NCBI GenBank assembly: GCA_021158895.1 | Contig: JAGGSW010000018.1 | Coordinates: 1 to 8,677 of the forward strand | From: Candidatus Odinarchaeota archaeon | GTDB lineage: Archaea > Asgardarchaeota > Baldrarchaeia > Baldrarchaeales > DXJG01 | DNA: 8,677 nucleotides | Reading direction: 5' to 3' | Shown: positions 1 through 6,052 of the stretch, one piece after another | Layout: each line of letters begins with the position of its first letter | Numbering within the stretch: the first letter of the stretch is position 1 | Notes under the pieces: generated by a model | The model's database searches: none | What the model was told of the DNA's origin: nothing | The model's input: only the letters and a program-made list of their open reading frames with translations | Position numbers and translations under genes: made by a program

Positions 1-6
1 TGGAAT

Positions 7-357
7 GTGGGGAAAGTAGTCAAAGTCACCAAGATGCCATTACTAATATTTAAACTTAAAAACGGCGACTATATTCATATTCAAATCTCACCTGAAATAA
101 AACCCAAAATAACCCTAACAAGAGAAGATATTGACAAAATCTCTCTCTGGAAACATTTCTTCAAAACAAACTTAAACTGGAAAGAACTAAATCTACTTAA
201 GAAAACAAAACAACAACTACCCTCTAAATTCACACTTCAAGAACTAAAAGAATTCCTTGAAAACCTAAACTTAGAAAATAAAGAGGACAACACTGCTAGA
301 AAAACATTATGCAACAAAATAATTAACATAATTCAACAAATTGAAAAGAAAATTTAA
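7..357 (+). CDS. Unrecognised Lys/Asn-rich protein, possibly 5'-truncated
   Basis: I do not recognise this protein. It is about 116 residues when read from the GTG at 7, but the frame stays open to base 1, so the true start may lie outside the window; an internal ATG at 34 is the only other candidate. The first 35 residues look beta-rich and include the stretch LLIFKLKNGDYIHIQIS. The rest is charged and probably helical, with a Leu/Lys segment around residues 60-90 and a C-terminal helix ending QQIEKKI. There is no signal peptide, membrane segment or cysteine. The overall length and charge would fit a small cytosolic nucleic-acid-binding or adaptor protein, but that is only a guess. The radical SAM gene starts 81 bases after its stop on the same strand. 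Confidence 0.6.
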   Translation: MGKVVKVTKMPLLIFKLKNGDYIHIQISPEIKPKITLTREDIDKISLWKHFFKTNLNWKELNLLKKTKQQLPSKFTLQELKEFLENLNLENKEDNTARKTLCNKIINIIQQIEKKI

Positions 358-438
358 CCTTAAATTTTGGTGTATTAATTTGCTTAACGCTCATGATCCC
401 ATCACGATCCTAGATAAAAGGAAGAATTACTAAAGGAA

Positions 439-1566
439 TTGGAGAAAATAGCTGAATATACAAGTATTAAGAAAGCTAAAGAAGATTCTCATGCACATAG
501 AATTCCTAGACCGTGTGGAATCACCGTTCATCCGGGGTTGGGGTGTCCAAATAATTGTCTATATTGTTATTTAATCGATTTCGGGCTAAAATTTCGAGAA
601 CCAAAACCTTACAAGCTCAATGGATTCGAAGTATGTCTCTCCTTACTTTACAATAAATGGTTTGTACCTGGAAAAATGGGAACTTTCATAGCAATAGGTA
701 GCGTTTGCGAACCCCTTCACCCGATTTTCTACGAAAAAACCATTGACTATCTTAAGTCTTTCGCCAAATACCTGGAAAATCCAATGCAATTTTCAACAAA
801 AATGTTTCTGAATACTGATCAAGTTCATGAAATCGTAGAAGCTGTTAATCAACAACCACTAAACCCCCTTATCACCATAATAACAATAAAAAATGCTAAA
901 AAACTAGAACCAAACGCTCCTTCTCCAGATGAAAGGTTTGAAACGATCTCAAACATGAGAGACGCAGGACTTAAACCAGTACTTTTCTTAAGACCTATTA
1001 TTCCCGGAGTCACCGATGAAGAATTTGAACAAATTCTTGAGAGAGCATCCAACGCAGGGGCTGTAGGGGTAGTTGCTGGCAGCTTGCGAATATCCAGAAA
1101 AATACTAGAGAGGCTAAAAAAGGCCCACATAGATTTGCACCCAATAAAGAAGAGAATTACAAAAATAAAGGAAAAACAGATATATTTAAAAGCTACAGAT
1201 CTAAAAGAAGAAGCCCTTAAAATAGCTAGAGAATTCAAACTCATACCTTTTAGATCAGCTTGCTGTGCTAACGCATTTAACGCATCTGTTCCATGCGCAA
1301 ATGTTTGCTGGACAACAAAGTTCTGTACAAATTGTCCCAATAACTGTAAACAAAAACAAATCCACATTACGACGGAAAAAATAAACCAGATAGTCAAAAG
1401 AGTTTTAAACATTCAATCATTTAGCTTGACAACCCATAACGACAATATTGAAATTGCAATCCCAAAAGACGCGATAAAAAATTTGAAAATCAAACCGAGA
1501 GGAGTCTCAACTTTACTTAAAACTCTACTACGTAAGAAGATAAAAATAACGTATATCAAATCATAA
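439..1566 (+). CDS. SPL-like radical SAM protein (COG1533-like) with C-terminal Cys cluster
   Basis: A cytosolic radical S-adenosylmethionine enzyme of 375 residues. The canonical CX3CX2C motif, CPNNCLYC, uses Cys36, Cys40 and Cys43 to hold the SAM-binding [4Fe-4S] cluster. It sits in the context HPGLGCPNNCLYCYL, which resembles the spore-photoproduct-lyase-like group (COG1533). Later TIM-barrel landmarks also fit: GSVCEPLHPIF (about residues 87-97), FSTK, and RPIIPGVTDEEF followed by a Gly/Ala-rich strand. A second cluster of seven cysteines lies at about 275, 276, 286, 290, 296, 299 and 303. It could hold an auxiliary Fe-S cluster or zinc, and it is followed by a basic tail. The start is a TTG. 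AAAAGGAAG at 416-424 is the best ribosome site but its spacing is long (14). No ATG or GTG lies in frame between the upstream stop and the SAM motif. The substrate is unknown; DNA photolyase activity should not be assumed. Confidence 0.88.
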   Translation: MEKIAEYTSIKKAKEDSHAHRIPRPCGITVHPGLGCPNNCLYCYLIDFGLKFREPKPYKLNGFEVCLSLLYNKWFVPGKMGTFIAIGSVCEPLHPIFYEKTIDYLKSFAKYLENPMQFSTKMFLNTDQVHEIVEAVNQQPLNPLITIITIKNAKKLEPNAPSPDERFETISNMRDAGLKPVLFLRPIIPGVTDEEFEQILERASNAGAVGVVAGSLRISRKILERLKKAHIDLHPIKKRITKIKEKQIYLKATDLKEEALKIAREFKLIPFRSACCANAFNASVPCANVCWTTKFCTNCPNNCKQKQIHITTEKINQIVKRVLNIQSFSLTTHNDNIEIAIPKDAIKNLKIKPRGVSTLLKTLLRKKIKITYIKS

Positions 1567-1580
1567 AAGAGAAAAAGTGG
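1563..1580 (-). terminator. T-rich tract after the winged-helix gene
   Basis: Read on the minus strand, the 20-bp gap between the two convergent stop codons carries TTTTTCTCTTTTAT just past the regulator's stop. This matches the hairpin-free oligo-T terminators of archaea. It overlaps the stop codon of the radical SAM gene. Confidence 0.4.
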
Positions 1581-1586
1581 ATTGTG

Positions 1587-1991
1587 TTATAAGAATTTCC
1601 TAAAATACTCGACCAATATCTTCCCTCCCAGCGTTAACCGTGCTGGTAATCCCTTATTCTCTTTTCGTCCACCGTCTATTAGCCCCGTCTTTTTCAGAAT
1701 ATTTATGTTCCATTTAACCGTCGAAAACGGCATTTTCAATTCTTTGGATATTTTTTCCACCAAGGAGTTTAACGACATATTTTCATATTGTAAAAATTCA
1801 TCTGCCAGAAGCAGCAGACGCTTCTGTTTTCTCGATAGTCTAGACTCTGCAAGCTTTATAAACGCTGATAAAATTTCCGAAAAACCTCTGGTAAGTGTGT
1901 GTATATCTATATTAAAACTAGTTGAAAATATTGTAGCTTTTTCATGGAACACAAATTTCAAAGGGCCCTCGTTTGCGCTTGTAAACCCCAC
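1587..1991 (-). CDS. Winged helix-turn-helix transcriptional regulator
   Basis: A probable DNA-binding regulator of 134 residues. The C-terminal half is a clear winged helix: SLNSLVEKISKELKM forms the first HTH helix, PFSTVKWNINILKKTGLI the recognition helix, and GGRKENKGLPARLTLGG the basic wing, before a final helix EYFRKFL. This is the arrangement of MarR/ArsR-like archaeal wHTH proteins. The N-terminal 75 residues (LKFVFHEKATIFSTSF onward) look like a mixed beta/helix dimerisation or sensing region that I cannot assign. The start used here is the GTG at 1991, the first start after an in-frame TGA at 2003-2001. A better-placed ATG at 2004, with GGTGAG five bases upstream, lies in another frame and stops after 20 codons, so the N-terminus is uncertain. 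A TATA-like element and an inverted repeat upstream could serve its own promoter. Confidence 0.82.
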   Translation of the reverse strand: MGFTSANEGPLKFVFHEKATIFSTSFNIDIHTLTRGFSEILSAFIKLAESRLSRKQKRLLLLADEFLQYENMSLNSLVEKISKELKMPFSTVKWNINILKKTGLIDGGRKENKGLPARLTLGGKILVEYFRKFL

Positions 1992-2032
1992 TAGATTTAG
2001 TCATTACTACTCACCAATGCATCATTACAACA

Positions 2033-2044
2033 TATACTTAAAAA
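2033..2044 (-). promoter_or_regulatory. TATA-like element of the winged-helix gene
   Basis: The minus strand reads TTTAAGTATATG just after a T-run. Its centre lies about 26 bases before base 2012, so transcription would begin just upstream of the regulator's candidate starts at 2004 and 1991. This is typical archaeal spacing. Confidence 0.45.
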
Positions 2045-2050
2045 AATTTA

Positions 2051-2066
2051 GGTAAAAATATTTACC
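2051..2066. repeat. Inverted repeat GGTAAA-aata-TTTACC upstream of the regulator
   Basis: A perfect 6-bp inverted repeat with a 4-base loop lies directly upstream of the TATA-like element of the winged-helix gene. It could be an operator for autoregulation. Read on the minus strand it is followed by TAAATTTTTTT, so it could instead be a hairpin plus T-run terminator for the small gene ending at 2101. Sequence alone does not separate the two. Confidence 0.45.
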
Positions 2067-2100
2067 GATGGCTCTAGTGAAAGATCATATTACTATTTTA

Positions 2101-2211
2101 CTAATCTTGCCTTGGTACTTCTCTCTTAATTTCATTGAGCAGTTCTTGGAGAGCACTTCCTTCAATTTTTTTCTTAATTTCTTCTTTGGTCATTTTCTCT
2201 TTTTCTTCCAT
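2101..2211 (-). CDS. Small charged protein, 36 residues, unknown function
   Basis: A short reading frame that begins MEEKEKMTKEEIKKKIEG and ends LNEIKREVPRQD. It is highly charged (Lys/Glu) and is predicted to form one or two amphipathic helices; there is no cysteine, membrane segment or signal peptide. The case for it being real is its control region. A perfect GGAGGT at 2226-2221 sits nine bases before the ATG, which is the strongest ribosome site in the window, and a TATA-like element lies at 2265-2256. The opposite strand also has an open frame here, but it is Phe/Leu-rich and looks like the mirror of Lys/Glu codons. It lies between the 171-residue gene and the winged-helix regulator, all on the minus strand. 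I do not recognise a family. A binding partner or small regulator is possible, but there is no direct evidence. Confidence 0.62.
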   Translation of the reverse strand: MEEKEKMTKEEIKKKIEGSALQELLNEIKREVPRQD

Positions 2212-2220
2212 TGTTGCGAT

Positions 2221-2226
2221 ACCTCC
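2221..2226 (-). promoter_or_regulatory. Strong Shine-Dalgarno GGAGGT
   Basis: Perfect complement to the 16S rRNA 3' end, nine bases before the ATG of the 36-residue gene. It is the main evidence that this small frame is translated. Confidence 0.7.
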
Positions 2227-2255
2227 AACTACAATTCAAAAATATTGCAGATCTA

Positions 2256-2265
2256 TTATTTAAAG
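2256..2265 (-). promoter_or_regulatory. TATA-like element of the 36-residue gene
   Basis: The minus strand reads CTTTAAATAA, a good archaeal TATA match. Initiation about 25 bases downstream would give a transcript starting some ten bases before the GGAGGT ribosome site. Confidence 0.5.
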
Positions 2266-2298
2266 TTATATGTTCATTGAGAAAACCGCAAACTCGAT

Positions 2299-2304
2299 AA
2301 AAAA
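2299..2304 (-). terminator. Oligo-T terminator after the 171-residue gene
   Basis: A run of six T on the minus strand lies about 18 bases past the stop codon of the gene ending at 2322. It precedes the promoter of the 36-residue gene, suggesting separate transcripts. Confidence 0.4.
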
Positions 2305-2321
2305 GATATTCGCTGAAAATT

Positions 2322-2837
2322 TCACGGCTTAAGCAGATATTTTTCTACATATCTCAAAACATTCTCAGCAAATTGCTGATCTTCTTTATTGATAAATACA
2401 ATATCCCAGAAAACTTTTTTTGCTTCATCTACGAACTCTTTGTTGTTATAAGCAACTGCCTTTAGAAGTAAAAGAGTATAGTGAAACATTGGATGACTTT
2501 TAACCTCCTGCTTTCGACCCGCTTTCTTTATAAAGTTTGATAGAAAGTTTGCAGCCTTTATTGGCTTTGCAATCATAAGGATAGCCAAAGCTGCACAACA
2601 AGCGTATAAAGTTGCCGTTGGAAGTGATTGCATTTCAAGATGTTTTTTAGCGGCTGATTTATATTCTTCTATCTTAGATAAGTATGCTTCAAACTTCTTT
2701 TCGTCCATAAGGGGAGTTATTTTAATTACCGGGCTAAGTATTTTCTCTCCCCTTCTCATTTCCTCCAGTTTCTTGGAAAGTTCAATTAAAATTTCTTCAT
2801 TTATTTCCTCAGGTTTCACAATTTTACACCGTTTCAT
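2322..2837 (-). CDS. Helical protein of unknown function, 171 residues
   Basis: I do not recognise this protein. It is predicted to be almost entirely helical. A charged N-terminal third (EELSKKLEEM-like segments and KKFEAYLSKIEEYKSAAKKH) is followed by a more apolar helix, TLYACCAALAILMIAKPIKA, and then amphipathic helices ending VLRYVEKYLLKP. The apolar stretch is short and contains Cys-Cys and Lys, so it is more likely a buried helix of a helical-repeat (TPR-like) fold than a membrane anchor; this is inference. The ATG at 2837 has no Shine-Dalgarno, and an AT-rich TATA-like stretch lies about 20-25 bases upstream, which suggests a leaderless mRNA. It is divergent from the PHP gene, with about 65 bp between the two starts, so the two may share a control region. 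Confidence 0.75.
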   Translation of the reverse strand: MKRCKIVKPEEINEEILIELSKKLEEMRRGEKILSPVIKITPLMDEKKFEAYLSKIEEYKSAAKKHLEMQSLPTATLYACCAALAILMIAKPIKAANFLSNFIKKAGRKQEVKSHPMFHYTLLLLKAVAYNNKEFVDEAKKVFWDIVFINKEDQQFAENVLRYVEKYLLKP

Positions 2838-2846
2838 TCTTAAGTA

Positions 2847-2864
2847 AAAATTAAAATTTAAGTT
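2847..2864. promoter_or_regulatory. AT-rich divergent promoter region
   Basis: The stretch AAATTAAAATTTAAG is TATA-like on both strands. On the minus strand it lies about 20-25 bases before the ATG at 2837, compatible with a leaderless transcript. On the plus strand it could drive the PHP gene, with a start near 2884 just before the ribosome site. Confidence 0.4.
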
Positions 2865-2904
2865 TAATCGTCATAAGGGAAAAGGGGAAATGAGGCGTAA
2901 TAAT

Positions 2905-3576
2905 ATGTACGACCTACATATCCACAGTATTTATAGCGATGGAACATCAAGAATAGACGAAATAGCAAAATACGCAAAAAGAAAGGGACTAAAAATAATT
3001 GCTATCACAGATCACTGTTCCTACGACTCATGGGGTAACAAACTGCTCGACCTAAAAACAGTTATGGAGAGAAGAAATATCATAGAAAATACGAGAATTG
3101 CAGATCTCACAATCTTAAACGGACTGGAGGCAGACATCCTCGCGAATGGTCACGTGGTTCTACCAAAAGGACTGGGAAAAGAATTCTTCGATGTAATTAT
3201 TGGAAGTTTTCATATATTAGTAGGTGTCCACGAATGGGAAAGAAGTTTGTTAAGTGTAATTAAAAGTGGAATGATAGATATTGTAGGGCATCCACTAGCT
3301 TACATCGGAAAAATTCCTTGGGATATAGCTGAAAAAATTGCAATAGCCGCTGCCGACCATGGTATAGCTATGGAACTCAACTCTCACTATCCATTCCCAG
3401 ATATTGAATTTTTAGAAATATGTCGTGAATACGGAGTAAAATTTTCCATCGGGAGCGATGCACACAATCTCTATGCTGTCGGAAACGTCGCAGAATGCTT
3501 TGAACTAGCAAAAAAACTCCACTTAAAATTAATCGATCCATATCACTTTGTGAAGAGTAGTGATCAAAACATATGA
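2905..3576 (+). CDS. PHP-domain metallohydrolase (COG1387-like phosphoesterase)
   Basis: A cytosolic metal-dependent phosphoesterase of the PHP (polymerase and histidinol phosphatase) superfamily, 223 residues. Numbered from this start, all nine expected trinuclear metal-site ligands can be seen: His5 and His7 (DLHIHS), Asp12 (YSDG), His37 (ITDH), Glu75 (GLEADI), His103 (GSFH), His129 (GHP), Asp185 and His187 (GSDAH). The full site argues for an active enzyme of the YcdX/HisK-like single-domain type. The substrate cannot be read from sequence; phosphoesters of small metabolites or nucleotides are typical of the family. I prefer the ATG at 2905 because it gives the usual MYDLHIHS opening and has TGAGG nine bases upstream. 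An in-frame ATG at 2890 would add five residues but crowds its own GGGG. The uridine phosphorylase follows after about 60 bp. Confidence 0.9.
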   Translation: MYDLHIHSIYSDGTSRIDEIAKYAKRKGLKIIAITDHCSYDSWGNKLLDLKTVMERRNIIENTRIADLTILNGLEADILANGHVVLPKGLGKEFFDVIIGSFHILVGVHEWERSLLSVIKSGMIDIVGHPLAYIGKIPWDIAEKIAIAAADHGIAMELNSHYPFPDIEFLEICREYGVKFSIGSDAHNLYAVGNVAECFELAKKLHLKLIDPYHFVKSSDQNI

Positions 3577-3624
3577 TAGCTATTTTATGAAATTGTTATA
3601 ATTTTATTTTCACTAGTTGTTTTT

Positions 3625-3632
3625 GGAAGGGG
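3625..3632 (+). promoter_or_regulatory. Shine-Dalgarno GGAAGGGG deciding a TTG start
   Basis: The purine block ends five bases before the TTG at 3638, which favours that codon over the upstream TTG at 3617 and the downstream ATG at 3653. Confidence 0.6.
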
Positions 3633-3637
3633 TTAAA

Positions 3638-4486
3638 TTGTTTGAAGAAATTATGGAAGCCGAAATTGTTAGTACGAAGGAGGGTAGGCAATATCACATT
3701 AATTTAGCGCCAGGAGAACTTGCAGAATACATAATCTTGGACGGAGATCCAGCAAGAAGCCATAAAACCGCAAAATTCTTCGATAAAGTTTTACTTAAAA
3801 GAGAAAATAGAGAATTTATAACTTACACAGGTCTTATAGGCAACATAAAAGTCTCCGTAATATCTACTGGCATAGGAACAGACAACGTCGAGATAGTAGT
3901 TATAGAAGCTAGCCAAATAGTTAAGAACCCTACATTTATTAGAGTAGGCAGCTGTGGAAGTCTACAAGAACATATAAACTGTGGGGACTTAATAATCTCA
4001 ACTGGCGCCGTAAGATTTGAAAACACCAGCCTATATTTTGTGTCAGAAGGATATCCCGCCATTGCAAGCCACGAAGTTGTAATAGCTCTTATCGAAGCTG
4101 CTGAAAGACTTGGCTATCCATACCACGTAGGATTAACAGTTACTGCTTCCGGTTTTTATGGTGCCCAAGGTAGAAAGATCCCAGGATTTCCACTTAGATA
4201 TTCAAACTTAGTAGAAGATCTTGCTAAATTGAATATTCTAAACTTTGAAATGGAAAGCAGCACGCTATTCACACTAGCCAACGTAAGGGGGTTTAGAGCA
4301 GGCACTGTCTGTGCAGTTTATGCGAATAGACCTAAGAACGAGTTCATTAAACCTAAGGAAAAAGAGGAAGCTGAGGAAAACCGCATAAAAACTGGAATAG
4401 AAGCCGTAAAGATGTTAGCCAGAATCGATAAAGTGAAAAGGGAAAAGAGAAAGAAATGGTGGTATCCATCGATTTCATCTATCTAA
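3638..4486 (+). CDS. udp: Uridine phosphorylase (PNP/UDP family, family 1)
   Basis: Phosphorolysis of uridine to uracil and ribose-1-phosphate in pyrimidine salvage; cytosolic, usually hexameric. It has 282 residues from the TTG start. Family landmarks are in order: GDPAR (36-40, phosphate loop), GIGTDNVEIV (78-87), RVGSCGSL (102-109, phosphate/ribose binding), GFYGAQGRK (172-180) and NFEMESSTLFTLA (202-214). The FEMES motif is the ribose-binding Glu-Met-Glu. Gln177 and Arg179 match the Gln-x-Arg pair that reads uracil in E. coli Udp, so uridine rather than purine specificity is favoured. A basic C-terminal tail (KREKRKKWW) is unusual. The TTG is chosen because GGAAGGGG lies five bases upstream. 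Its stop codon overlaps the stop of the convergent kinase gene. The neighbouring PHP enzyme may be cotranscribed. Confidence 0.9.
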   Translation: MFEEIMEAEIVSTKEGRQYHINLAPGELAEYIILDGDPARSHKTAKFFDKVLLKRENREFITYTGLIGNIKVSVISTGIGTDNVEIVVIEASQIVKNPTFIRVGSCGSLQEHINCGDLIISTGAVRFENTSLYFVSEGYPAIASHEVVIALIEAAERLGYPYHVGLTVTASGFYGAQGRKIPGFPLRYSNLVEDLAKLNILNFEMESSTLFTLANVRGFRAGTVCAVYANRPKNEFIKPKEKEEAEENRIKTGIEAVKMLARIDKVKREKRKKWWYPSISSI

Positions 4487-5775
4487 AAAGTCCAAGGTCT
4501 TATCTTCCCTTCTTCCCTAGTTTCGTCACCAATCTTAATGCTTCCATACTGTATTATAGCTATTTTATCCCCATCTATATTTGTCCTTATTACTAGTTCA
4601 TTTGTCTTCGGATCATAATCTTTTATAACTCCAACACCAAGAAAATTCATATCATTATCCATTAAACCTACTAAAACACCCTTAATCATACTTTTCGAAA
4701 CAACCCTTATGTCTTTTATTTGTAAGATACGTTTTACGGCTTCTAGAGAAAGGGGATTAATGGTTTCACTTTCATCGGTGACTATTAGTAAATAATCTTC
4801 ACTTTTTTCACAGTGGAGTACCTTTATTCCAAGCATAGTGCTCATTCTATCCATTAACTGTTGTTCCACAGGTTTTCCAGAACCCAGTATGCCGTATGCA
4901 ACTCCAACGCGGTCTAATGACACTTTCACTTCTCTTAAGTTCTCTAAATATTTTCGAAACATAATTTCTCTTAAAAATCGTCTTTCTTCTCGATTCCTCT
5001 CTCTAATTCTCACAGGGGACTTAACTTTCATAACATTAAGCTTCAAATTCTTTAAAGGAACAATTAAATGATCCAATTCTCCCTCATGTTTTTCCACCAG
5101 AACGACATGTGTAGGTTTTAAAAGATAGAATAACACTGTTTTAAGCTCTCTTGCTTCCCTACCAAACACCCAACCACATGTATCGATTAAAATAACATCA
5201 GAACCAAGCTCTAAAGCTTTCTCAACCATGAGTTTCGTACCAGCTACAGATCTCTGAATTATTCCAGAAGGACTTGTCGAACCAACAAAGAAGCCATCAA
5301 TAAACTCTAAATCTGACAGAAACGCTACAGGTTCAGTCAGAATACCTAAACCAACTGTACAAGGAGGTCCCACATCACTTTGCCCAACATCTTCATCCAG
5401 TATAGCGACTTTAAACCCTTCTCTACATAAAATGTTACCAAGATATGTGACCAATGTGGTTTTACCAGTGTCTACGTCACCTACAATAAAAACAATAGCT
5501 GGTTTTTCACTTTTCTTTAAAACCTCGACAACTTTTTTCCATTCATTTGAAATTAGTGGATAATCAACCTCTTCCACCTTAAAACCAAAACCACCAGTTA
5601 TTTCCAGACATAAATCTGTTTCAGCCTGTATACCAACACTTTTTGCCTTTCTAACTATAATTACATCATCCTTCCTTAATGGTTTTCCAAAAAGATCACC
5701 GCTACCGGATATAACCTCTATTTTCGCTGGACCGTCAACAATTAACCCTTTTCCCTTGCTTACTCTAACCTGCAT
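4483..5775 (-). CDS. Clp1/Grc3-type polynucleotide 5'-hydroxyl kinase
   Basis: An ATP/GTP-dependent kinase that phosphorylates 5'-OH ends of RNA (and often DNA); it is the archaeal relative of eukaryotic Clp1 and Grc3/NOL9. It has 430 residues. An N-terminal beta domain (about 1-75) is followed by the P-loop domain: Walker A GDVDTGKTT at 99-107, the family motif DEDVGQSDVGPP at 127-138, and IDTCGW at 197-202. An Arg-rich lid (RIRERNREERRFLRE) lies at 256-270. A C-terminal beta domain spans about 355-420 (GVLVGLMDN onward). The GQS...GPP motif is diagnostic of the Clp1/Grc3 group. The ATG at 5775 has AGGGAG seven bases upstream. The gene is divergent from kae1 and convergent with udp. A role in tRNA or rRNA 5'-end processing, repair or ligation is inferred from the family. 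Confidence 0.92.
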   Translation of the reverse strand: MQVRVSKGKGLIVDGPAKIEVISGSGDLFGKPLRKDDVIIVRKAKSVGIQAETDLCLEITGGFGFKVEEVDYPLISNEWKKVVEVLKKSEKPAIVFIVGDVDTGKTTLVTYLGNILCREGFKVAILDEDVGQSDVGPPCTVGLGILTEPVAFLSDLEFIDGFFVGSTSPSGIIQRSVAGTKLMVEKALELGSDVILIDTCGWVFGREARELKTVLFYLLKPTHVVLVEKHEGELDHLIVPLKNLKLNVMKVKSPVRIRERNREERRFLREIMFRKYLENLREVKVSLDRVGVAYGILGSGKPVEQQLMDRMSTMLGIKVLHCEKSEDYLLIVTDESETINPLSLEAVKRILQIKDIRVVSKSMIKGVLVGLMDNDMNFLGVGVIKDYDPKTNELVIRTNIDGDKIAIIQYGSIKIGDETREEGKIRPWTF

Positions 5776-5847
5776 GACAATACTCCCTCTAACTTGACTA
5801 ATCTCCGCTTATTTACTAAAATAGTACTAACCTAACTCCTATATTTG

Positions 5848-5870
5848 TTAGCATTTCAATGAAATACTAA
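5848..5870. repeat. 23-base near-perfect palindrome in the divergent intergenic region
   Basis: TTAGcATTTCA-a-TGAAATaCTAA: eleven positions each side of a central base, with one mismatched pair. It lies 73 bases before the kinase start and about 180 bases before kae1. It looks like a dimeric regulator's operator. The rest of the 268-bp intergenic region (5776-6052) is AT-rich with scattered ACTAA words and holds no convincing gene. Confidence 0.5.
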
Positions 5871-6038
5871 TGTTAAAAGTCATATTTTTAACGAACAATC
5901 TTAATGTAATTGTGTAACAAGCATTTTACATCCTATAGTAAAACCTAAAACAAGAAAACACTTGAATCATCATCCAAAATTAAATTAACAAGACTGAAAT
6001 ATCAACAATGTACAATTCGTAGGAAATTTGCACGGAAT

Positions 6039-6043
6039 AAGGG
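6039..6043 (+). promoter_or_regulatory. Shine-Dalgarno AAGGG deciding the kae1 start
   Basis: It lies nine bases before the ATG at 6053 and abuts the in-frame TTG at 6044. The ATG is therefore preferred, and it also gives the usual short lead into CLGIESTAH. Confidence 0.55.
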
Positions 6044-6052
6044 TTGAAGAGC

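Noticed and set aside
849..1412. A 187-codon minus-strand frame inside the radical SAM gene
   Set aside because: The plus strand has the full radical SAM motif set; the antisense frame has no motif and no start signals.
1582..2055. A 157-codon plus-strand open frame opposite the winged-helix gene
   Set aside because: It is Ser/Phe-rich with no recognisable domain, and the minus strand encodes a clear winged helix across the same bases.
2068..2280. A 70-codon plus-strand frame rich in Phe and Leu
   Set aside because: It mirrors the Lys/Glu codons of the small minus-strand gene, which has a perfect ribosome site and TATA-like element; the plus frame has neither.
5955..5975. A C-box-like ATGATGA on the minus strand of the kae1 intergenic region
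   Set aside because: No D or D' box lies at guide distance on that strand.
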